From Triangularia verruculosa (taxonomy: Eukaryota; Ascomycota; Sordariomycetes; Sordariales; Podosporaceae), in the NCBI GenBank assembly GCA_033296885.1, contig MU864010.1, positions 1 to 64,000 on the forward strand: a DNA stretch of 64,000 nt, in the 5' to 3' direction. A program made the position numbers and the translations under genes. This document shows positions 55,500 to 64,000 of this stretch, one piece after another (position 1 is the stretch's first letter; each line of letters begins with the position of its first letter). The notes below the pieces were generated by a model that made no database searches, had not been told where the DNA came from, and saw only the letters and a program-made list of their open reading frames with translations.

Positions 55500-57407
55500 T
55501 CATCCAAGCGGCTCTACCGCACCGGAGAGGAAGTAATCCACGCCGCACTCACTTATTTCCACCAAGCCTGGTCCCAATAAGCTGGGATGGAACTCTTGAT
55601 CTTCAGAGACATTAAACGCTTCGTCGGTGTCATCCCCAGACCGACGAATCTCCCCGAATAGACTTTCGCCGTCTCCCGCGCCTGTCATGATGGGTCCCCT
55701 GCTCATGTCAATCTCGCTCAAACTCTCTTCCATCTCCTTCAATGCCGCCGTCACGAAGCCGACGCCCTTCGCCCTCACCTTCAAGCCCCACCGAAAATCT
55801 TGCAGCTTTTTCCGGTAAAATCCTGCCTCCTCTGGCGTGGCACTCGTGGCCCACAGCAGTCCGCCATAGGTTCTGATGTAAGCCAAACATTTGGGCGCCG
55901 CAAACCACCAGAACGCCTGAAGATGCTCTGGCTTGAGCCCGTCAACAAAGGCAATGGCTCTCTCCAGTCTGGCACGTCCGGCATCGCGGCACAAGGTAAG
56001 CAGTGGCAGCGGGGCAGCGTCGAGGTTACCGACGATGTGTCGATGGATGATAATCTCGGTAACAAAATACGACAGGTGTAGATAGCCGTTGGAGCACAGC
56101 TTCCTAGTCTTGACATTATGCATGCGCAATGCTGCCGGGAGCGAGTGCGCCCATGCCTTGAGCTGGACAACGAGAGGCTTGACGAGTTCCAGCAGCCCCT
56201 GGACACCTTGGGACTTGACAATGTCTTGGATGACGGTGTCGTCTGGTCCGTATAAACTCTCCAATGCCTGTATCATAATCATGGTTAGCCTGGTCAGGTG
56301 GATGAACAGCAGTCGGCCCTGTTCCACTTCGCTGCTGCCTTCCGTCTCATCGTCGTCGACAGCAGACCCGGGGAAATCATCGAGTGTGATGGCAGAAAGC
56401 CGCCAGTTTGCGAGAGATATGTGTGATGGGCGACCGTGGATGAGGCTGCCCCATTTGTCTTGCATGAGCAAAGCCCACGCCAGACGGCGACGAAGGCCTT
56501 TCTCCCAGTCGGGGATGTCCCAATCTGTGCAATCAAGGTGCAGTCCGAGCTCTTCGCCCAGGGCGACAACTTGTGACGCAAGCACCCAGGAATCACCTCC
56601 CATTCTCTGCAATAGCAACAGTCCCGCTTGTACCGATGATAATTTGGGCCGTTGTATGTCGCCGATCAACGCCTTGGTGGCCAATCTTGACAGGGCGTTG
56701 GCATCAGGCTGCGAGTGTGACGATAAAATACGGTCAAACTCCCACCAATCCATAGCCAGCAAGTACACGGCAGCCAACAAGGGAGGCGAAAACTCGGTGT
56801 AGCTTCGTTCATACTTCTCGAGAAACACATCCTCGTTGAGGATCGGGTAGCTTGGGTGTACAATACGAAAGTATAGATGCACCAGCCCCCGTCCATGTGG
56901 CCGCATTAGGGCTTCGATTTCTTCCAGATCCTGATCGACATCAGCGTCGAATCGGATGTCGTTGTCGGACCTGGACAGAAAGGTGACATGATGAGCAACA
57001 CGACGGAATTTTGTCTCGGTTGCGCAGTCTCCTGACCCATCAACTTGATGTAAGATATCGATCAACTTCTCCTGCTGAGGAGAGCTAGATCCAATGTGTT
57101 TGAAGTGTGTTGTTCGGTGAAGCCCCAGGGTTCGGTCGAGGAGCGACGGCGCAGGGGGTTCAGCTGTAGCTTTTGACCTCTTGCGTGGCGGCGTTGCGCT
57201 GTCAACCGTTTGGGGAGAAGCGACATCTCTTTTTCTTCTTTGCTGGTGAGCATCTTGATAGGTACACGCGCGGTCGTGGAATTCACAAAGAATACATCGG
57301 TCCTGGCCGGGGGCCTTGGCACACTTCGATTTGCGCTTGCGACAGGTATCGCAAGGGCGTTCAGGTCGGTTTGCGGGTCTCGTGCTGGTGGCAGAAGGAG
57401 CTTCCAT
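55500..57407 (-). CDS. Zn(II)2Cys6 fungal transcription factor
   Basis: Single exon, 635 residues. The binuclear zinc cluster is at residues 19-48: CDTCRKRKSKCAKAPGQ, then CILCEFHDRACTY, six Cys with normal spacing. A short basic linker (QQRRKRDVA) and a Pro-rich part follow. The middle homology region is recognisable from RRVAHHVTFLSRSDNDIRFD, GLVHLYFRIVHPSYPILNED, WVLASQVVALGEELGLHLDC and RRLAWALLMQDKWGSLIHGR, matching the fungal-specific transcription-factor domain. It acts in the nucleus as a DNA-binding regulator; the target pathway is unknown. No cluster of pathway genes surrounds it. Confidence 0.92.
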   Translation of the reverse strand: MEAPSATSTRPANRPERPCDTCRKRKSKCAKAPGQDRCILCEFHDRACTYQDAHQQRRKRDVASPQTVDSATPPRKRSKATAEPPAPSLLDRTLGLHRTTHFKHIGSSSPQQEKLIDILHQVDGSGDCATETKFRRVAHHVTFLSRSDNDIRFDADVDQDLEEIEALMRPHGRGLVHLYFRIVHPSYPILNEDVFLEKYERSYTEFSPPLLAAVYLLAMDWWEFDRILSSHSQPDANALSRLATKALIGDIQRPKLSSVQAGLLLLQRMGGDSWVLASQVVALGEELGLHLDCTDWDIPDWEKGLRRRLAWALLMQDKWGSLIHGRPSHISLANWRLSAITLDDFPGSAVDDDETEGSSEVEQGRLLFIHLTRLTMIMIQALESLYGPDDTVIQDIVKSQGVQGLLELVKPLVVQLKAWAHSLPAALRMHNVKTRKLCSNGYLHLSYFVTEIIIHRHIVGNLDAAPLPLLTLCRDAGRARLERAIAFVDGLKPEHLQAFWWFAAPKCLAYIRTYGGLLWATSATPEEAGFYRKKLQDFRWGLKVRAKGVGFVTAALKEMEESLSEIDMSRGPIMTGAGDGESLFGEIRRSGDDTDEAFNVSEDQEFHPSLLGPGLVEISECGVDYFLSGAVEPLG

Positions 57408-57893
57408 GCCTCTCGAATCGTCCTGTATGAGGTATTAATGGATGCTGTGGCCAGTCAGTCTTGATGGCAATGGGCGAAAGGTATAGACAGCACCGATGTT
57501 CCTTATCGCCAATGCTTATCTCTGCACATCAGCCACATGGCGAGCCGCATTGGCTGCCCGCATTTCGACATGTTATCGTTGTTGTCTGCGAAAGTCGGTG
57601 TTTGGGGAGAAGTCGCCAGACGTTGCTTTCCACGTGGGAACCTGGCAGTTGTGGCAGCTTTGTTTCTTGGCCGCGGTGACGTCACTGGCACTTGGAGCAA
57701 GACACCTTCAAGTCCTGGGAATAAGTTGCACTTGCGAGTGACATTACGAAGTTATGATCGTCAGTTCCATTATTAATTTCGCATCTTGAAATCCGTCGAT
57801 TCTCAACTCCCGATCACCCAGGCTTTTGTGTTCCTTGCATGCAACCTGCAGACATCGGACGAACCGCCTAAAACTCAAAACACCACGCGCGCA
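57408..57893. other. Divergent promoter region Zn2Cys6/MCU
   Basis: About 490 bp between diverging genes, with a TGACGTCA site. The MCU frame is open upstream to 57786 but starts there with TTG, so this is treated as 5' UTR. Confidence 0.6.
57677..57684. promoter_or_regulatory. CRE/ATF palindrome TGACGTCA upstream of MCU
   Basis: Perfect palindrome, 210 bp before the MCU start and 270 bp before the divergent Zn2Cys6 gene. Confidence 0.45.
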
Positions 57894-59374
57894 ATGAACC
57901 ATGTACTCCGGAGGCTACCGCGCCAGCTGACAACATCCATCGTATATCGACACGCCTGCGTTTCAACAACCCAGCCAGCACCGCGACTCTTCTCGTCCAG
58001 GCCAGCCGAACATCCAGAAGACACCAAGGCCAGAAAGCTGAACCAAAAGGCCCTCGACGAACAGGAGCAGGAGGTAAAGGTTCGACAGCACCAGGTTAGG
58101 AGACCATGGCACCGAGAAGGCGCCGACAAGCCCACCATCGACCCCAGAGGGCAAGACATCCAACCCATCACCAAAGGCAAACTCTTGACCACTCCGACCC
58201 GTCTCCTGAAACTCATCCTCCCTTTACCGATCGCCGTCGAAAAGGATCAGCAGAACAATGCCAATAGTGACGACGGAGAGAAACCAGATTACGGTCGTTC
58301 TATATCTCAAAATGACACCATCCAGCCTCTAGCCATTCTTGTCCACCCGCAGCAACCTCTGTCTTATGTCGAACGACTGATCCAGGCTGAACTGCCCCCA
58401 GTGCTTGAAGACGGCAAAGAGAAAATACCAAACATCTATTTTCGAGCCGAGGATTCCGAACAGGGCGATCAAAAACCAACGACCAGATCCGAGGCACGGA
58501 AGAAGGATGCACAGGAAGAGGATGCGTCAAGCAGAACGCATGTGGCGTCATACTCGGGCTTGGGCCACGAAGGTCCGGAAAAGGAAGGGAGGGAAAAGCG
58601 ATGGGTCCGGTGGAGCTCCAGTACCGAGATGGGTGATTTCATACGGGACGCAGCAAGGGGACGCGAGTTTGCGATCGAGGTTGAAGGCTATCACCTGGAG
58701 ATGCGGGTGTCAGTGCCGAGCTTCAACGACAGGACGTATTACATGCGGTCAAGGCTGCGCAAGATGAGCTGGGAGCTGGACAGGTTGGCCAAGATCAAGA
58801 AGGAGTGCGACACACTTGCGCATCGAGGCGCAAATCTGCTGGCCAAGGGCGGGTTCGGCATACTGACGGGTTGGTGGGGGACTGTGTATTATGTCACGTT
58901 CCACACCGATTATGGGTGGTGAGTAACTAGGTGCACAGACGAGATGAAAGCTGACTGGCAACTCCCAGGGATCTCATCGAGCCGGTTACCTACCTTGCCG
59001 GGTTGACAACCATCATGGGCGGCTACCTCTGGTTTTTGTATATCAGCAAGGACCTCAGTTACAAGGCGGCCATGAACGTGACGGTGTCGAGGCGGCAGAA
59101 TGCGTTGTACGAGGCGAAGGGCTTTGACTCGGAACGTTGGGAGCAGCTGGTCCAGGAGGCTAATGCGCTAAGGAGGGAAATCAAGGTCATTGCCATCGAG
59201 TACGATGTGGATTGGGACGACGCAAAGGACCTGGGCGAGGAGGTCAAGGAAGCATTGGACGAGGAGAAGACGAAGAAGGGAGAAGACAGCCGGTCCGAGG
59301 AGAAGGAACAAGACGAGGAGTTCACCGAGGACGAGAGGAAGAAGCAAGAGGAATCGAAAGAGAAAAACAGCTGA
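57894..59374 (+). CDS. MCU: Mitochondrial calcium uniporter pore subunit
   Basis: Two exons, 57894-58918 and 58969-59374, giving 476 residues. The N-terminus (MNHVLRRLPRQLTTSIVYRH) is Arg-rich without acids, a mitochondrial presequence. The conserved core comprises a matrix domain, coiled coil RLRKMSWELDRLAKIKKECD, first helix KGGFGILTGWWGTVYYVTF, and the pore loop WDLIEPVTYL with Asp 343 and Glu 346, then GLTTIMGGYLWFLYISKDLS. Animal MCU reads WDIMEPVTY, so the two ring acids are kept and Met is replaced by Ile. The C-terminal coiled coil is very acidic and Lys-rich. Family role: electrophoretic Ca2+ entry through the inner membrane. No MICU-like gene is in the window. Confidence 0.94.
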
Positions 59375-59893
59375 AGCTGAAGCATGTATACCCACCTGCA
59401 TAATTATATGTTGTTGAGTGACAGCCTCTGACAGGCTCCGTCAACGGCGCGTTAGTGGAGACCAGGAAAACCCCACCAAATAGGGCCATGTCCCGAGTCA
59501 CCAATAACAGCGGGGGGATTGCAAAGAGAACAGGGATTGGACTTGCCTGGCGTTCCTGGATGACGGAACAGGCGCAAGCTAATCCCTGCAGGCCCTCTCA
59601 AGCAAAGGATGCAGCTGTCAGGAAGCTTACAACCAGACTGAATATCACCCCATATGCTCGGACATCCCATCTCCTGATGCCAGATGCCATCGCCACAAAC
59701 AGTTTGATGATGGTGCAACACGCCATGGAAGACTTCTAGAAGTGAAGGACCCTCGTCACGCTGATCCCCGTCTATATCATCCAGATACCCCGCAATCCAC
59801 CAAGTACCCCGCTGCCATCACCACCAACGCTTTCGCAGCTCAGTTCTGGTGGCTTTCTGTCGTGTGCCCTGCCAGATCCCGCCCAGCAGCTCC
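59375..59893. other. Intergenic region
   Basis: About 520 bp between MCU and the acyltransferase, same strand. The acyltransferase frame is open back to 59849 but begins there with GTG. Nothing else recognised. Confidence 0.55.
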
Positions 59894-61455
59894 ATGGGGC
59901 CACAGGTCATTCACCTGCCCGATGGGCAGAGCTACACCGTCACACCTGTCTTTGCCGGTCTCTTCTTCAAGTCCAATGACTTGTCTGTACACCACAGCGC
60001 CTTCCCCGCCGGCTGGACAATCGTCATCCATACCGTGGACGACTCCGACGATGGCAGCCCCGACAGGGAATCACATCTGCACCCATTCACAAACCCCACA
60101 CTGCAAAGCGACAGCCTCTTTATCTCGTCCATATCGAGCCCCTCAAGCCATGACTTCAAGCCAGCGGTTAGCCCTTCCAGGCAGGTGGCCATGATGCTAT
60201 GGGTCACACTGTACTGGTACTTTCACCAGAAGCCACCTCCGTCAGCTTTGACGACCGAGGCATCCAAGCTGACGCCTGCGGCCGGCAGACCCCGGGGCGA
60301 ATGGCGAGTGCGCATCAACAGAGACGGCGTGTTGAAGGGGAGGAATCTGATGGCGAAACTCGAGCGCATGGGACTGATCACAAGCTTCAACTCTGTTGTG
60401 GGGACAGCATTAGAGGACACTGATGAATGGGCCAGCATGTTTGTCTCGCGTAGAATGTTTTGGCAAATCCCAAGTCGCCTGTTTCTCTTTACGCTCCAGC
60501 CCACCACCAATTTCACGCGATCTGCGGCCGGATCGCCTACTCCGAGTCGGCCTGCATCGCCAGCCCTGTGCGAGCGCGCCATCTCCCAGATTGCCGACAT
60601 CTCGGAGCTACCCGGCACGCCACCGCCCACCGGTCTGACCAGCGCACCCTCCGTCCCCTTGAGCCCCCATTTCTCGGCATCCCACCTCCCGACATACTAT
60701 CCTCCACCGCCGTTGCTGTACACCATCACCAACCACATCCGCCATCCGCTCCGCCCTAGGCCTCACCGCATGGGAGAAGTCTTTTATACTCGATTTGTTC
60801 CTTCTGTAAACCAATACCTCTCTTTCAGGGTCGCCTCCATCGCGCCCAATCCAGTTCCCTACCACGGACCCAAAGGTCCCAAGCCACCCACTACACATGC
60901 GCATCTTTGTCAACTCAGTGACACTCTCTTGATTCAACAGTGGTACTCTAATCCTCGTGTCTCGGCCTTTTGGGGCGATTATACGCCAACGTTTCTGCAA
61001 AACGCACTGCAATCAAGGCACAGCTTCCCGGCGATTGGGCTTTGGGATGGTGTGCCGTTTGGCTACTTTGAGTTGTATTGGGTCAAGGAGGACATACTGG
61101 GCAGATACGCCGGGGGCTCCATCGACGATTACGACCGTGGTTGCCATGTCTTGATTGGCGAGGAGTGGGCAAGGGGAAGAGTGCAGAGCTGGTTGACGAG
61201 CTTGGTGCACTGGGCCTTGTGCGCCGACTACCGGACACAGAGCGTGTGCTTGGAGCCGAGGGTGGATAATGAAAGGTACGCTCTTCTTCATCTCGCCATC
61301 ACGTCAGGGAGATCTAACATTCAATTTTCTCGAGCAGGTTCATTCAGCATCTGCAATATGCCGGATTCACCAAGGAGAAGGAGATTACGTTTCCCCACAA
61401 GCAAGCTTGGTTTGGAAGACTAAGGAGGGAATGCTGGGAAGGTCCAGGACTGTGA
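59894..61455 (+). CDS. SidF/SidL-like hydroxyornithine (or lysine) N-acyltransferase
   Basis: Two exons, 59894-61275 and 61338-61455, giving 499 residues. The N-terminal part (VIHLPDGQSYTVTPVFAG) has the diverged first GNAT lobe of fungal siderophore acyltransferases. The catalytic lobe carries QWYSNPRVSAFWGDYTPTFL, GLWDGVPFGYFELYWVKEDI, DDYDRGCHVLIGEEWARGRV and, after the intron, IQHLQYAGFTKEKEITFPHK, fitting the Acetyltransf_8/IucB-MbtK family. Aspergillus SidF and SidL use this fold to acylate N5-hydroxyornithine for fusarinine and ferrichrome siderophores. Whether this one uses the same substrate is inferred. No NRPS, SidA or ABC transporter lies nearby. The product is likely peroxisomal or cytosolic; the C-terminus CWEGPGL is not a PTS1. 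Confidence 0.85.
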
Positions 61456-61809
61456 TGATGGATGATCATTTATTTTTCATGTCAATTTTAGCAGGCCGTT
61501 TTTTGCATGTACATACTGTATCATAGAGCACCAACTAGACGTTGCCGAATATTACGTAGATGATGGAGTCAGCATCAACCATGCACGGGAGCAGCACCCC
61601 AGATATGGCCCGTGCTTCTAGCGCCCACACGCTAAAAAATCGAACCCGCTTGCCGGCTTGGCATCGTCACAACCTTCAACGAACCCTTGACGCGACTCTG
61701 GACTTGACCACATCGCGTCCATCCCTTGCTCCGCGCTCACTCATTCATTCGGCGTCGCATTGCCCCGTCGCTCTCTGTAGAGAAATTCAACGACTGGCAA
61801 TAGCCCGAA
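61456..61809. other. Intergenic region
   Basis: About 350 bp between two genes on the same strand. Nothing recognised. Confidence 0.55.
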
Positions 61810-64000
61810 ATGGTGAGAAGAGACGAGGACGACGAAGATGGTCTGGAGGAAGGCAATCCGTTTGTAACCCACATTTCGCATTCCGACATCGAGGGCGAAG
61901 ATTCTGGTTCCGCAGAGGATGGAAGCGACAGAGAAGACGATTCTGAAGATGAGGAGGATGAGGATGACGACAATCATGGACGCCTCGCTTTCATTGACGA
62001 TATGGCCGCCGATTCCGACTCGGATTCCGATCATGATGATTATTATGACTTGGACTATTTATCAGACTCTGACGACGACTCTGAGCATCTTGGGCGCGCC
62101 TTCAAGCGACAGAAAAGACCCAGCAATAAGCACACAACTCAATCCATCCCCCAGTTCAGTCGGCTGCCTCTCGAGCTCCAGCAGCTCATTTGGAGGCAAT
62201 TCTGTCCCGACCTGACCGAAAGGGCGCGCTACTATGAATTTCAACTGGTTGGGCAGTTGCTATCCAAGAACGGTGCCCCACCCGAGATTTGGGAGAGTGC
62301 CCAACTTGAGCAGCAGACCAGGGCAGCTCGGACAGTCCTGGCCATTGACCACCAAACCCGCCACTTTGCGCTGCGCTACCTCCCCGATGAGCTGGCCCTC
62401 CGAGGTGGCCGTGCCTCGGTTCGATTCCACAGCCAGCGGGATGTTGTATTCATCGACCGCGTCGCCAGCGCCATGGCCCTTAACTTTCCGCCATGGCCCA
62501 TGCCCGTCATTCAGGGAGTCACGGACCGGATCCGCAATATTGCATTCGAGAAGGGCTTGTTCTTCCTGACGAGCGACCCGATGCTGCAGAGTTTCACATG
62601 CGCTTTCCCGAACCTGCAACATGCCTTCTTTTTGGCAAAACACAGCTACTGCGAGGCCAAGAATCTGCTGTGGTGCGCTGATCCGAGTGCGAACCACTAT
62701 ACCCTGGTCGACGAGGAGGAAGCCGAAATACAGCACGGACAAAAGGGCCGAGAAACCAAAAACATAATCGAGTATCGCTGGGTCTGGCCGAATGTGGAGA
62801 AGCGCGCCGGGGAAGCTCGGAGGGCGTCGGTTGCAGATGTCAGGCCCACGTCGGCCGATGAGGCCAGTGGCATCAACACCAGCCCGAGCTCAGGAGACGC
62901 TGACGAGGAATTTCTCACCATCACCCCGGAAGAGATTGCCTGCTATGCGGCAGACGACATGCGAGGCCTAGATGACTCGGATTCGGACTCGGGCTCGGAC
63001 GATAACGATGAGTCAGGCACCTACGTTCAGAGAGCCTGGAGCCTGGGGTTCAAGGTCTGGCCCGTGGTTGAGTTCTTCGAACAGCGTGGCGAGCGCGCTT
63101 TTCAAAAACTGCTGCGGTGGGCCGAAGACGGGGTGACGGACGTTGCCTTTGATGACGAAGATTATTCCGACGAAGGAGAGCAGATACTAGATGAATACGA
63201 GAGCTCCGGCATCGACGATTCGGAGATTGAATGGGGGGTTGACTCTGATGGTGATTCGGACGACTTGAATATTGCGGACGGTGACAATAGTGACGGCAGC
63301 AACGAAGGCGAGTCTGACGATGACGAGGACGGGGCTGAGGACCGCCCACTTGTTGACTTGACTGGAGACGGCGGGAACGAACACGATGAGGAGGTGTTTG
63401 CTGGGTTTTCCAGCCCCGAGCCGGAATCAGTTACACTACGTGCGTCTTCGAGTGTCGAGGAAGCCTCGGATTCGGAATCCAACCAACTAGCAGCTAGATC
63501 AAGGCTTAAGCGCCGAAGAAACAGAGTCATGGAATCATCGGATGTGGAGAAAAACTCAGACGAGGACGAGGACGACGACGACGACATTCGCCGGCCGGCC
63601 AAGCGGGCCCGCCGAGTGGTAGACTCGGACTCTGACGAAGACAACTCGGACGCCGACGAGGAAATGCCCCGATTAATCAAGCGCGCCCGCCGAGATAGCA
63701 CGGCTTTGTTGGTCCGTCCGGACGATGACACCGATCAAGAAGTGCGCAAGATGAGGGCGAACCGACGACTACGGGCTGTTATTTCTGATGACGACGACGA
63801 GGACAGTGGCCGTGAAAACGAAGAGGAACATCAAGAAGAGCAGCAAGAATCAGAGAGCGAATCCTCCTCTGATGGATCTGACGAGTCCGGGTCAGAAGCC
63901 AATTCGGATGAATTCAGCCGCTCGAGAAAAGCGACCTCTGCGCTTGCCCAGAAGTTGGGATTGGCGGGAGGGAGAGGCCGAGTGCCCATGCCGCCGTCTG
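61810..64000 (+). CDS. 2EXR-domain protein with acidic repeats (3' end cut by window)
   Basis: An open frame of at least 730 codons starts at 61810 (MVRRDEDDEDG) and runs out of the window without a stop. The first 110 residues are Asp/Glu/Ser-rich. From about residue 115 comes a 2EXR/F-box-like domain: FSRLPLELQQLIWRQFCPDL, TRHFALRYLPDELA, DVVFIDRVASAMALNFPPWP and NLQHAFFLAKHSY, common in Sordariomycetes and of unknown function. After about residue 370 the protein is low complexity and acidic, with several short basic patches (KRRRNR, KRARR, IKRARR) separated by Asp/Ser/Glu blocks about 26-31 residues apart. Nuclear location is likely from the basic patches. C-terminus and total length unknown. 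Confidence 0.85.
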   Translation, partial: MVRRDEDDEDGLEEGNPFVTHISHSDIEGEDSGSAEDGSDREDDSEDEEDEDDDNHGRLAFIDDMAADSDSDSDHDDYYDLDYLSDSDDDSEHLGRAFKRQKRPSNKHTTQSIPQFSRLPLELQQLIWRQFCPDLTERARYYEFQLVGQLLSKNGAPPEIWESAQLEQQTRAARTVLAIDHQTRHFALRYLPDELALRGGRASVRFHSQRDVVFIDRVASAMALNFPPWPMPVIQGVTDRIRNIAFEKGLFFLTSDPMLQSFTCAFPNLQHAFFLAKHSYCEAKNLLWCADPSANHYTLVDEEEAEIQHGQKGRETKNIIEYRWVWPNVEKRAGEARRASVADVRPTSADEASGINTSPSSGDADEEFLTITPEEIACYAADDMRGLDDSDSDSGSDDNDESGTYVQRAWSLGFKVWPVVEFFEQRGERAFQKLLRWAEDGVTDVAFDDEDYSDEGEQILDEYESSGIDDSEIEWGVDSDGDSDDLNIADGDNSDGSNEGESDDDEDGAEDRPLVDLTGDGGNEHDEEVFAGFSSPEPESVTLRASSSVEEASDSESNQLAARSRLKRRRNRVMESSDVEKNSDEDEDDDDDIRRPAKRARRVVDSDSDEDNSDADEEMPRLIKRARRDSTALLVRPDDDTDQEVRKMRANRRLRAVISDDDDEDSGRENEEEHQEEQQESESESSSDGSDESGSEANSDEFSRSRKATSALAQKLGLAGGRGRVPMPPS

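Overview
This is a eukaryotic nuclear window from a filamentous ascomycete, most likely a Sordariomycete close to the Sordariales (the order is inferred). The support is many short spliceosomal introns (about 41-118 nt, GT..AG), moderate GC, fungus-specific families (Zn2Cys6 and C2H2 regulators, GH72, CVNH, 2EXR, a SidF-type acyltransferase) and one AT/TpA-rich scar that looks like repeat-induced point mutation (RIP). Gene models were spliced by hand from reading frame, splice sites and family expectation. About 29 protein genes, one of them a broken pseudogene, and one intron-containing tRNA are supported.

Layout. 1-3184: a 5' C homopolymer, then no convincing gene. 3.2-9.4 kb, housekeeping: EVE-domain protein, UTP6 (rRNA processing) and CWH43 (GPI-anchor lipid remodelling). 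10-30 kb, accessory metabolism and transport: a stand-alone histidine-specific-type methyltransferase, an MCT-like MFS carrier, two NtaA/SnaA-type FMN monooxygenases 14 kb apart, an MDR reductase, a membrane-anchored GH72-like glucanosyltransferase, a secreted DUF8021-like protein, a Dal5-type carrier lacking about four membrane helices, a twice-frameshifted Baeyer-Villiger monooxygenase, a UNC93-like carrier and tRNA-Thr(CGU). This block holds the RIP-like scar and most copies of a short dispersed repeat, so it looks like a decaying accessory region. 30-37.5 kb: a GNAT protein, three orphan genes (two of them diverged tandem paralogues), a cyanovirin-N-type lectin and a small secreted protein with a TATA box.

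38.8-64 kb, mostly conserved: an aspartic protease with a Trp/Asp/Thr-rich tail, RTT106 (histone chaperone), VFA1 (Vps4 regulator), YVH1 (dual-specificity phosphatase), a C2H2 factor with 4.2 kb of non-coding DNA upstream, a Zn2Cys6 factor, the mitochondrial calcium uniporter, a hydroxyornithine-acyltransferase-like enzyme, and a 2EXR protein running off the right edge.

No coherent biosynthetic cluster or new multi-gene system can be proven from sequence alone. The best leads for undescribed biology are the paired orphan genes at 31.6-33.8 kb with their lectin and secreted-protein neighbours, the deleted transporter, and the alternating basic/acidic modules of the last gene.
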